The position numbers and the translations under genes were made by a program. The notes under the pieces are model-generated. The model was not told the DNA's origin. It ran no database searches and worked only from the letters and a program-made list of their open reading frames with translations. 64,000 nucleotides of DNA from Streptomyces tsukubensis (lineage in GTDB: Bacteria > Actinomycetota > Actinomycetes > Streptomycetales > Streptomycetaceae), in NCBI RefSeq assembly GCF_009296025.1, contig NZ_CP045178.1, positions 7,440,001 through 7,504,000 of the forward strand, given 5' to 3'. This document shows, in pieces, positions 1 through 7,511 of this stretch (its first letter is position 1; each line of letters opens with the position of its first letter).

Positions 1-136
1 GTTCCCCGAGCAGTACGCCGCCGCCGACGCGCGCCAGCGGAAGCTGGTGGCCGGCCTGGTGGCCGACGTCTCCGCCCGGCCGCCGTCGGTCTGGGCGGCC
101 GCCCCGGCCGAGGTGGGTTCGGGGGCCGCACGGTGA
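1..136 (+). CDS. C-terminal end of a probable E1-alpha-like dehydrogenase component (partial)
   Basis: An open frame enters from the left edge (first full codon at base 2) and stops with TGA at 134-136, giving 44 residues that begin FPEQYAAADA. The fragment is too short to identify by motif. It overlaps the start of the next gene (GTGA), so the two are translationally coupled. In known glycolicacyl cassettes (NapB/C/D/E, Qcn6-9) the gene directly before the ACP and the E1-beta/E2 fusion is the E1-alpha subunit, which pairs with E1-beta to form the thiamine-diphosphate site. The call rests on that gene order only. Confidence 0.45.
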   Translation, partial: FPEQYAAADARQRKLVAGLVADVSARPPSVWAAAPAEVGSGAAR

Positions 137-363
137 GGGCGCTGGAGGAACTGGTCGCCGACGTACTCGGCGTCCCCGTGGCGGAGGTGGACGAGGAGAC
201 GGGCCCCGCGACCGCTGGACAGTGGACCAGCCTGCGGCACGTGCGGATCATCGCGGCCGCCGGACGCGAGTACGGCCTGCGGCTCACTCCCCGGCAGGCG
301 CGCTCCTGCCGCAGTGTCGGCGATCTGCGGGCGGTCCTGAGGACGGAGGGGATTTCGGCATGA
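133..363 (+). CDS. Small acyl carrier protein of the C2-unit cassette
   Basis: A 76-residue protein with the size and helical pattern of an ACP. The phosphopantetheine Ser would be in QWTSLRHV, where the usual Asp-Ser-Leu is Thr-Ser-Leu, so the attachment motif is slightly degenerate but keeps Ser. The GTG start overlaps the upstream stop, and its own TGA overlaps the next ATG (ATGA at 360-363), so all three genes should be co-translated. By analogy with the naphthyridinomycin/quinocarcin systems it would receive a two-carbon glycolicacyl group from the lipoyl domain of the next protein and hand it to a peptide or ketosynthase. It could simply be a generic ACP; the context is what assigns the role. 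Confidence 0.7.
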   Translation: MRALEELVADVLGVPVAEVDEETGPATAGQWTSLRHVRIIAAAGREYGLRLTPRQARSCRSVGDLRAVLRTEGISA

Positions 364-2621
364 CCCAGGTCGGGACCGGCACGATCGCACCACGCGTCGC
401 GGAGCACCTCAACCGGGCGCTGCACCGGCTCTTCGAGCGCGAGGAGAGCCTCCATCTCCTCGGCGAGGACCTCCTCGACCCGTACGGAGGCGCATTCAAG
501 ATCACCAAAGGGCTCTCCGGCCGGTTCGGGGAACGCGTGCTGAGCACCCCGCTCAGCGAGGGCGGCATCCTCGGCGTCGGCGGCGGGCTGGCCCTGTGCG
601 GCAACAAGGTCATCGTCGAGATCATGTTCGGCGACTTCCTCGCACTCGGCTTCGACCAACTGCTGAACTTCGCCTCGAAGTCGGTCTCCATGTACGGCCG
701 GCGGGTGCCATTGTCGCTCGTCGTACGCTGCCCGGTCGGTGGCAACCGAGGCTACGGGCCCACCCACAGCCAGAGTCCGCAGAAGCACTTCATCGGCATT
801 CCCGACCTCACCCTGTACGAGCTGTCGCCGTTCCACGACGCCGAAGCGGTGCTGGACGAGGCCCTGAACCGGGGCGCCCCCGCCGTTCTCTTCGAGGACA
901 AGGTCCTGTACACGCGGCGCATGTACCGCGACGGCCGCGTCGACGACATCTTTCGCCGACGTATGACCGGCCCCGGACCCGGCTGGGCCCATGTCTTCCC
1001 CGACGGGGAGGAGGGCGCCGCCGACTACGTCGTCCTGGCCCCTGGCGGCCTCGTCCACCGGGCCCTGGGCGCGGCCCGCGAACTGCGCGCGGCGCACGGC
1101 CGCTCGGTCCACGTGCTGACCCCGGCCCAGCTGTACCCGCTGGACATCGAGCCGGTCCTGCCTCTCCTGGAGGCGGCGGGCCGTGTCGCCGTGGTGGAGG
1201 AGGGCACCGCGGGCGGTACCTGGGGCGCCGAGGTGGCACGGGTCGTCCACGAGCGGATCTGGTCCTCGCTGCACGCCCCCGTACTGCCGCTGAACTCACG
1301 CGACTCGATCATTCCGACGGCGGGCCATCTGGAACGCGAGGTGCTGTTGGGGGCCGAGGACATTCGCGACGGCATCCGGCGTGCGACCGGATGGGGGGTC
1401 GCGGCGCCGTCCCGGGCCCCGTCCTCCGCGCCCCGCTCCGAGCCCAGGGCCGCGGTCGGCGTCCCCGTCACCGTGCCCAAGCTGAACAACAACGACGCCA
1501 CCTACCTCGTCGCCGACTGGCTGGTGGGGGACGGCGTGTGGGTCGAGCCGGAGACCGAGATCGTCACGCTGGACACCTCCAAGGCACAGGCCGACATCGC
1601 CGCCGACGGCTCCGGGTATCTGTGGCGCGTCGCGTCGGTCGGCGAGGAACTGGCCGTCGGTGCCGTCCTCGCCCACCTGCTGCCCGAACCTGCTCCGAGC
1701 GGCGCGCCGCCGGACGCGGCCGGGCCGCACCGGGGGCAGACCCCGGCCGCTCGGGTCCCCACGCCGGCCCCCGCCCCCGCGCTCCAGGGGCCCGCGGCTC
1801 AGGACTCCGCGATCCAGGACCCCGTGCCCCAGGACCCCGTGCCCCAGGACCCCGCTCCCCAGGACCCCGTTCCGGTGCTCGCTGCCTCCCCACCCGCGCC
1901 CGCAGGGGCGGACCCCACGTCCAGGACACACGTCCTGGACCGTGTTCAGCAGGGCACCGCCGCAGTCGTCAGCAGGAGCCACCGTGAGATCCCGGCCGGA
2001 TTCACCGTCGTCAAGGCGGAGGTCGACGCCGTCCTCGACCGGCTGGCGGAGCTGAGCGAGGAGAGCGGCGCGATGCTCGGTCTCGCGGAGGTGGTGGTGA
2101 AGGCGGTGGCCGAGGCGCGGCCGGACTTCCCTCGGTTCTTCGGCCACCTCGTCGACGAGAGGACCGTCGCCACGGCGGACGTTCCGCACGTCGGCGTCAC
2201 CGTCGACGTCGACGGATCGCTGTACGTGCCCGTGATCGAGCGCGCCCACGAGCGGTCCCTCGCGGACATCGCCGACGCGCTCATGGACTTCCGGCTGAAG
2301 GCACTCGACAAGGCGTTCGCCGCCCACGAGCTGACCGGCGGGAACATCGCCGTCTCGCTCAACCCCGATCCCGGGGTGGTCCTCGTCCAGCCCATCATCC
2401 TGTGGCCGCAGCTGTGCATGGTCTCCGTCGGTGCGGTCGGCGACGAGTGCCGGATCGACGCGTCGGGAGCCGTCGTGCGGCGCAGGACCGTGCACCTCTC
2501 GCTCGCCTACGACCACCGGGTCGTCAACGGCAGGGACGCCGTGCTGTTCCTCACCAGGATCAGGACGGCCCTGGAAGAGCCGGGCAAGCTGGAAGGGGAG
2601 ACGGCGTGGACTACGGACTGA
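360..2621 (+). CDS. E1-beta / lipoyl / E2 fusion, ketose-derived C2-unit transferase
   Basis: A 753-residue fusion. Residues 1 to about 345 are an E1-beta (transketolase-like pyrimidine-binding) half, with GEDLLDPYGGAFKITKGL and an FEDKVLYTRRMY segment. Residues about 360-440 are a lipoyl domain with the modifiable Lys in LDTSKAQ. A Pro-rich linker of repeated QDPVP units follows (about 440-520), then an E2 acyltransferase core. The E2 signature reads DHRVVNG instead of the usual HRVVDG, so the catalytic Asp is Asn. No clear E3-binding domain lies between lipoyl and E2 parts. With the E1-alpha partner it would take a hydroxyethyl unit onto ThDP, acylate the lipoyl arm and pass the acyl group to the ACP. 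An ordinary 2-oxoacid dehydrogenase is the alternative, but the E1-beta/E2 fusion plus embedded ACP and KAS III argue for the secondary-metabolic version. Confidence 0.75.
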   Translation: MTQVGTGTIAPRVAEHLNRALHRLFEREESLHLLGEDLLDPYGGAFKITKGLSGRFGERVLSTPLSEGGILGVGGGLALCGNKVIVEIMFGDFLALGFDQLLNFASKSVSMYGRRVPLSLVVRCPVGGNRGYGPTHSQSPQKHFIGIPDLTLYELSPFHDAEAVLDEALNRGAPAVLFEDKVLYTRRMYRDGRVDDIFRRRMTGPGPGWAHVFPDGEEGAADYVVLAPGGLVHRALGAARELRAAHGRSVHVLTPAQLYPLDIEPVLPLLEAAGRVAVVEEGTAGGTWGAEVARVVHERIWSSLHAPVLPLNSRDSIIPTAGHLEREVLLGAEDIRDGIRRATGWGVAAPSRAPSSAPRSEPRAAVGVPVTVPKLNNNDATYLVADWLVGDGVWVEPETEIVTLDTSKAQADIAADGSGYLWRVASVGEELAVGAVLAHLLPEPAPSGAPPDAAGPHRGQTPAARVPTPAPAPALQGPAAQDSAIQDPVPQDPVPQDPAPQDPVPVLAASPPAPAGADPTSRTHVLDRVQQGTAAVVSRSHREIPAGFTVVKAEVDAVLDRLAELSEESGAMLGLAEVVVKAVAEARPDFPRFFGHLVDERTVATADVPHVGVTVDVDGSLYVPVIERAHERSLADIADALMDFRLKALDKAFAAHELTGGNIAVSLNPDPGVVLVQPIILWPQLCMVSVGAVGDECRIDASGAVVRRRTVHLSLAYDHRVVNGRDAVLFLTRIRTALEEPGKLEGETAWTTD

Positions 2622-3616
2622 TCTCGTTCGGCTCGGCGCTCGGCGAGCCCGCCCCGGTCGCCGACATCGTGCGGGAGTACACCGAGGACGTCGAGCGGGT
2701 GCTGGAGTACGGCTACCGGAACATCCACCGGAGCCCCGAAGCGGTCGGCCTCACCGACCTCGCGGAGGAGGCCGCCCGTGCGGCCCTCGCCGAGTCGGGC
2801 ACCGACCCGGGCGAGCTGGACCTGGTCGTCCTCGCGATCACCGACATCGCCGAGTACCTCTACTGGGACCCGGCGGCGGCCCTCCAGGCCCGGCTGGGCG
2901 CGCACCGGGCCGAGGCGGTCCTCGTCTCCCAGGGCTGCGTCGGCGGGATCACCTCCTTCGACCTGCTCGCCGGACGGTTCGCCACCCACCCCGACTACCG
3001 GCGTGCGCTGGTCGTCGGGGTGAACCGGACGTGCGAGGTGTACTGGAACCGGATGGAGACCCACTCGTTGCTCTTCTCCGACGGGGCCGGGGCGGCGGTA
3101 GCGGGACGCGGTCACCCCCGGCTGCGCCCGAGGGCCGCCGAGGTGATCAGCGACGGGCGGTACGCCGATCTGTTCCTGTTGGAGGAGGGCGGCGCGGCGG
3201 CCCCGTTCCTCGGTGGGAAACGGCCGGGGACCGCACGCGACGCCTGGGACCTGATGGAGTTCTTCGACTACGACGCGGACCGCTTCGAGGCGTTCGTCGA
3301 CCTCATGAACGACCGGGTGCGCGAGGTCGTCGCTCGGGCCTGCGGACGCGTCGGCGCGTCCGTCTCCGATCTGTCCAGGGTGGTGCTGCTCAACGACAAC
3401 ATCGGCACCCTGACCAAGGTGGCCGACCGGCTCGGCGTCCCACTGGACCGTACGAACGCCGCGATCTCCATGGAGAGGGGCCATTTCGGGGCCGCCGACC
3501 ACCTGCTCGACCTCCAGCACCACCTGGCCTCGGGCGACCTGGGCGAGGGCGATCTCGTCGCCCTCGCCGGAATGGGGCGCGGCATGCACTGGGGCTGCAC
3601 CCTCATCGAGGTCTGA
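2606..3616 (+). CDS. Divergent KAS III-like acyltransferase
   Basis: A 336-residue thiolase-fold protein of KAS III size. The nucleophile is present as Cys111 in VSQGCVGG. The usual HQAN motif is replaced by LNDN in the VVLLNDNIG segment, and the NTSAAS Asn region by SMERGHFGAA, so the normal Cys-His-Asn triad is not intact. It is therefore more likely an acyl-transfer enzyme (moving the C2 unit from the ACP) than a decarboxylating condensing enzyme. GTG at 2606 sits 16 bases inside the upstream gene, which indicates coupling and fits the natural N-terminus MDYGLISFGS. It is the last gene of the leftward cassette; a minus-strand gene follows 51 bases later. Confidence 0.75.
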   Translation: MDYGLISFGSALGEPAPVADIVREYTEDVERVLEYGYRNIHRSPEAVGLTDLAEEAARAALAESGTDPGELDLVVLAITDIAEYLYWDPAAALQARLGAHRAEAVLVSQGCVGGITSFDLLAGRFATHPDYRRALVVGVNRTCEVYWNRMETHSLLFSDGAGAAVAGRGHPRLRPRAAEVISDGRYADLFLLEEGGAAAPFLGGKRPGTARDAWDLMEFFDYDADRFEAFVDLMNDRVREVVARACGRVGASVSDLSRVVLLNDNIGTLTKVADRLGVPLDRTNAAISMERGHFGAADHLLDLQHHLASGDLGEGDLVALAGMGRGMHWGCTLIEV

Positions 3617-3667
3617 CGGGTCGTCCCCGAGGCCGCGTGGTCCTGGTCCGGGCGAAACGGGACACCC

Positions 3668-4978
3668 TCACATCGCCGTCTGCAATGCAGCGTTGTCGAG
3701 GAAATCGTCGACCCGCCGCACGACCCGGCGGGCCGCGGAGCTGTCGAACCGCCTCATCCCTGACCGCAGCTCGGAGAGCCGGCTCCGGGCGCGCTGGGAG
3801 ACCATCACCTCGGCGAGTGCCAGTGCCTGTTCCGCGGCCTCGGCCGCGCCGTCGACCTCCTGGCGTCCCAGCCGCGCCTCGGCGAGCGAGGCCCAGTGCA
3901 GCATCCTGTTGCGGGGCTGGATCTCACCGAACAGCTCGATCCCGCGGGTCAGACACTGCTCGGCCCGCCTGAAGCGTCCCAGTTCGAACCAGGCCCGCCC
4001 GGCGTCCGCCACCATCACGGGGATGGTCACCCAGGAGAGCCAGGGAGCGTCGGCCGCAGGAGCGCTCTCCTCGCTCAGCTCCGCGGCTTCGGTGAGGGCG
4101 CGCACGCACCCGAATGCGTCGCCGAGACCCGCGCGGGCCCGCGCCTCCCGGGTCGCCAGCAGGGCGTGGCCGATGCCGAGATCCTCCTTCGCCGAGCCCT
4201 TGCGCGCGATGCGGATCAGGCGAAGCCCCTCCTCGTGGCGGGCCTCCCAGGTGGCGCAGTAGCTCATGCAGGAAATGATGTACGCGGCCAGCGGGCGGTC
4301 CTGAGCGGTGCGGGCCGCCGCCAGCGCGTACAGGAAGCAGGACTGGCTGCGCTGCCGCAGCCCCAGGTCGGCGGCCAGCCAGCCGGCCAACTGGGCGAGT
4401 TCAGCGATGATGCGGTGCAGCTGAAGCCCGGTGCGGGTGTCGTAGGAGTGGTTCGACGCCAGTCTGCGCGCCGAACGGAGGTCCTGGAGCACCCAGTCCA
4501 TGGCGAGATTGGTGCTCGCGATGTCGTCCACCTTGCGGAGCTGGCCGATCCTGGTGGTCAGCATCTGGATCGCGATGTCGGGGACCTCGGCCCCCGCCGA
4601 CCTGGTGGGGGAGGTGGTGCCGCTGTCCACCAGCCAGTCGACCGCGGCGTTGACGGGACCTTTGGCGGACGGGGGCACGTCGGGTGTGGGGAACAGTGAC
4701 CGAGCCGGGTCGGGCTGCGTGGGCGGGCCGGAGCTCTCGGACGGGTGCCGGGGCCACAGCTCCTCGGCGGTGACGGATTCGCCGAGCCGGTCGGACAGCA
4801 ACTCGGCCACCAGGTGCGGCAGTTGTCTGCGGGGCAGGGCGCCGAGCAGCCAGTTGTAGGGGGCTTTGATGCTGATCGTTCCGTGGCCGTACCGTTTGTT
4901 GATCTCTCGGGCCAGTTGCTCCGGTGACCATTCGAGCCGGTCCAGGCAGGTGGCCAGCAGCGAAGAAGTCTGCTTCAT
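3668..4978 (-). CDS. HTH-TPR type transcriptional regulator
   Basis: A 436-residue protein beginning MKQTSSLLATCLDRLEW. Residues about 10-75 look like an HTH-type DNA-binding region (EQLAREINKRYG...APYNWLLGALPRRQLP). A Pro-rich linker follows. Residues about 150-420 are Ala/Leu-rich helical repeats of TPR type (LAQLAGWLAADLG, ALLATREARARAGLGDAFG). Streptomyces genomes carry many such HTH-TPR proteins, often pathway regulators. I chose ATG 4978 because the HTH starts there and GAGG lies upstream; the longer open frame is low-complexity. It is divergent from the LmbU-type gene and ends 51 bases from the KAS III stop. The target is unknown. Confidence 0.65.
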   Translation of the reverse strand: MKQTSSLLATCLDRLEWSPEQLAREINKRYGHGTISIKAPYNWLLGALPRRQLPHLVAELLSDRLGESVTAEELWPRHPSESSGPPTQPDPARSLFPTPDVPPSAKGPVNAAVDWLVDSGTTSPTRSAGAEVPDIAIQMLTTRIGQLRKVDDIASTNLAMDWVLQDLRSARRLASNHSYDTRTGLQLHRIIAELAQLAGWLAADLGLRQRSQSCFLYALAAARTAQDRPLAAYIISCMSYCATWEARHEEGLRLIRIARKGSAKEDLGIGHALLATREARARAGLGDAFGCVRALTEAAELSEESAPAADAPWLSWVTIPVMVADAGRAWFELGRFRRAEQCLTRGIELFGEIQPRNRMLHWASLAEARLGRQEVDGAAEAAEQALALAEVMVSQRARSRLSELRSGMRRFDSSAARRVVRRVDDFLDNAALQTAM

Positions 4979-5687
4979 GCCGCGAGGACCTCGCCCGAGG
5001 AAGGGGTTGACGCGGCGGGAAAATGCTGTCGGTATATGGGCACAGGGGGTCTGTGTTCTCCTGCGAAGGATCTCGAAGTGGGGCAGGTGAGTTGATTCGT
5101 CCCGTGGCCTCGCATGGTGATTACTCCGGAAGTCATGTTTCGTCCCCCTTCGGCTCGGGTCCTTTCTGGTCGTGCGTCGAACCTCGACGGGTCGGCCGCT
5201 CTCGCCGCCGGCCCACCGGCTCTCGAATCCGATGGCACCGCGTAAGCAGCCGGGCGTCATGGACTCTACTCGCCGACCTTGCAGGACCTGCCGTTCCTGT
5301 CGATCTCGCGTGAGATCACCCCTGCTGAAAGATGAGGAATTCTGCCCTTTCCCGGTAGTGATCGGCAAGACGGTGCACAGGGGTGGAATCGGACGATCAT
5401 CCTTCGGTCGTGTAGCTGCTGTTGATCATTGGTGAACACATCGCTGCCGCGTGGCATATTCAGCGCAGGGGAAGGGGTGCTGACCGGGCACCTGACCAAG
5501 CTGACCAAGCTGACCACTTGGCCGACTTCAAAACGGACTTCCGCTGCATTGGACTGTGTTGTGCCCGATCACCACTCGCGTCAGGTCCTGGACCGGCGGG
5601 CGGGGAGAGGGCCGCGAAAGGAAGCCGCATTTTCGTCGCGGCGGGGGGGTGTACGTGAACGCCGGACTCTCTTTACGTGGAGGCATA
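4979..5687. promoter_or_regulatory. Divergent intergenic region between two regulators
   Basis: 709 bases with no convincing gene. The short frames here lack family features and codon bias. It must hold the promoters of the TPR regulator (leftward) and of the LmbU-type gene (rightward). AAGCTGACC occurs twice in tandem with flanking partial copies around 5490-5516, a possible regulator-binding repeat. GGAGG at 5679-5683 is a good ribosome site for the gene at 5688. The A+T content is higher than in surrounding DNA, as expected for promoters. Confidence 0.5.
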
Positions 5688-6350
5688 ATGGCGAGTGAGA
5701 CCAGCGATTTAGAGGTCACGAAGCCGCTGTTCCGTGAGCGTCACGAGGCCGCACCCGCGCGGCCACGTTCCAGCGGTGAGGCGGCACACCAGGAGCGGGT
5801 GCTCACCACCCGGATAGGCCTGCATATGCCGACGGGCCTGTCCTTCGAGGACTGGGAGAAAGCGGGGCGCCAGATCTCGGGCCTGGTGAACGCGTCCACC
5901 TGGTGGCTGGGCGACTGGCTGGTCTACGGAAAGGAGCACTACACCGACCGGTACCAGCGCGGCATCAAGTCCGCGGGACTCCAGTACCAGACCCTGCGGA
6001 ACTACGCGTGGGTGTCGCGCCGGTTCGAGTTCCACCGGCGGCGTTCCGCGCTGAGTTTCCAGCATCACGCGGAAGTCGCGTCACTCCCGGTGCCCGAGCA
6101 GGAGATCTGGTTCGACCGCGCCGAGCGGAACAACTGGACCACCAAACAACTGCGGAACGCGATCGGTGCCGCGCGCTCGGACGGCGGGCACGACGAGCGG
6201 CAGGTCGAGGCGAAGCGGCAGCTGTCCGTGCCGCACAGCCATGTGCGGTGCTGGCACCAGGCCGCGCAGCAGGCCGGGTCGGAACTGGAGCAGTGGATGC
6301 TCACCACGCTCGACAACGCGGCCGAGCGGATCCTCGCGGAACTGGAGTAA
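5688..6350 (+). CDS. lmbU: LmbU-family transcriptional regulator
   Basis: A 220-residue protein. The segment TRIGLHMPTGLSFEDWEKAG followed by ISGLVNASTWWLGDWLVYGK and the YTDRYQR region is the conserved core of the LmbU/NovE/HrmB family. These act as cluster-situated activators in lincomycin, novobiocin and hormaomycin biosynthesis. The central WWLGDWL...LQYQTLRNYAWVSRRF region carries the predicted DNA-binding helices. ATG 5688 is supported by GGAGG six bases upstream and by homology beginning soon after. It is convergent with the ktzT-like gene across a tandem-repeat spacer. It probably activates one or more promoters in this cluster; I could not locate a matching operator with confidence. 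Confidence 0.85.
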   Translation: MASETSDLEVTKPLFRERHEAAPARPRSSGEAAHQERVLTTRIGLHMPTGLSFEDWEKAGRQISGLVNASTWWLGDWLVYGKEHYTDRYQRGIKSAGLQYQTLRNYAWVSRRFEFHRRRSALSFQHHAEVASLPVPEQEIWFDRAERNNWTTKQLRNAIGAARSDGGHDERQVEAKRQLSVPHSHVRCWHQAAQQAGSELEQWMLTTLDNAAERILAELE

Positions 6351-6433
6351 CCCCGGTCGCGACAGGGGCGGAAGCGGCCGGCTCCCGGCGGGCGTAGCGT
6401 CTGGAGCCGGTTGCTCGCGTACCACCCGCACCA

Positions 6434-6512
6434 CCCGTACCGCCACCAATCCCGTACCGCCACCAATCCCGTACCGCCACCAATCCCGTACCGCCACCAA
6501 TCCCGTACCGCC
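6434..6512. repeat. 17-bp tandem repeat, about 4.6 copies
   Basis: Unit CCCGTACCGCCACCAAT repeats exactly at 6434, 6451, 6468 and 6485, followed by a partial copy. It lies in the 225-base spacer between the convergent lmbU-like and ktzT-like stops. 17 is not a multiple of three, and no gene runs through it. Confidence 0.95.
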
Positions 6513-6575
6513 CTCGTCGCGGGAGTCGGCCCGGCCCGCCGGTCCGCGCCCGCCGGTCCGCCCGGTCCGCGCGGA

Positions 6576-7223
6576 TCAGCCCGGCAGCCTGCCCATCAGT
6601 TCGGCCGTCTCGCGGTAGTGCTCGTGCTCCCGGCAGCTGAACGATTTCCGCACCCGGTCGCGTACCTCGGCGGGCTGCTCCTGGCTCAGCTTGAACATGC
6701 CCTCGGCTCCCGTCACGGTGAACCGGAACGCGCCCACCGCCGGCACGATCTTGCGGAAGTAGTCCACCGAGCCTGACATGTCCCATCCGGTGCCGAATCT
6801 GCCCTCCAGGGCCGCGGCCGTCGACTTCACGACGCCGAGCGTTTCCTCGATGGAATCGACTTTCTCCACCACGCCGTGGACGTGCACCGAGGTGAAGTTC
6901 CACGTCGGCGCCGTCGGTGTCCTCTCGTACACCGTGGGCGAGACATAGCCGTGCGGTCCTGTGAATATCAGCAGGCCCACACCGCCGGTTTCCAGCGCCG
7001 ACCACTGCGGATTGGCCCGGTTCAGGTGTCCGAGCAGCGTGGCACCCGAAAGGTCTTCGGACGGCTCCCCGGTCGCCGCGGGATCGGGAATCACCGGCAG
7101 ATGAGTGGCGAACGGGCCTTCCGCGGAACTGCCGTTGATCGCCATCAGCGCCATCGGATTGCCCCGGATCAGGTCGATCATCCAGGAACCGTCCGGCTCG
7201 CGGTAGTGGCTGGGAACAAACAT
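6576..7223 (-). CDS. ktzT: Piperazate synthase (KtzT-type, PaiB-like haem protein)
   Basis: A 215-residue split-barrel protein beginning MFVPSHYREPDGSW, with NPMALMAING, ATHLPV and GHLNRANPQW motifs. Automated pipelines would call this an FMN-binding negative transcriptional regulator (PaiB). Established work on kutznerides showed that KtzT of this family is a haem enzyme closing the N-N bond of N5-hydroxyornithine to give piperazic acid. His66 in GHLNRANPQW fits the axial haem ligand reported near residue 65. The decisive context is the ornithine N-hydroxylase divergently encoded 288 bases away. Start: ATG 7223 with AAAGGATG upstream. A true PaiB regulator is the alternative but unlikely here. 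Confidence 0.85.
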   Translation of the reverse strand: MFVPSHYREPDGSWMIDLIRGNPMALMAINGSSAEGPFATHLPVIPDPAATGEPSEDLSGATLLGHLNRANPQWSALETGGVGLLIFTGPHGYVSPTVYERTPTAPTWNFTSVHVHGVVEKVDSIEETLGVVKSTAAALEGRFGTGWDMSGSVDYFRKIVPAVGAFRFTVTGAEGMFKLSQEQPAEVRDRVRKSFSCREHEHYRETAELMGRLPG

Positions 7224-7511
7224 CTGGGATTCATCCTTTCGTCGACGTCCTGTCGGCAGGACAGTGCCCTGTACCCGGTGTACGAGACCTCTTGAACGGT
7301 TTGGCAGAACGCTCTAGCTTGGGCTGGACGTGCTCTCCAGCGTAAGGCAGAGACTGATTCCCGGATCATCTGCCGGGAAATTCAGAGACTAGCAAAAACG
7401 GACCCGATGGAAATCTTCAGAATTCCGGGCCGATGATTTCGAGGATGTAGGAACATCCCTCTGGGAACCGCGAAATTCCCTGTGACAACGACGCTAGGGT
7501 GAGAATCTTCT
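7224..7511. promoter_or_regulatory. Divergent promoter region for ktzT-like and ktzI-like genes
   Basis: 288 non-coding bases between two divergent starts that encode consecutive steps of one pathway, so co-regulation from here is expected. The region is locally A+T-richer around 7380-7480 (for example GCAAAAACGG and GGAAATCTTCAG). CCCGG and CCGGG flank ATCATCTG at about 7362-7379, a weak inverted repeat. AGGGTGAG upstream of 7512 serves as ribosome site. No confident -10/-35 pair could be fixed by eye. Confidence 0.5.

Noticed and set aside
5422..5698. Small genes in the divergent regulator spacer
   Set aside because: Two overlapping frames of similar length, no ribosome site, no family features.
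6576..7223. PaiB-type transcriptional repressor
   Set aside because: The family name is shared, but pairing with an ornithine N-hydroxylase and the GHLNRANPQW motif favour piperazate synthase.
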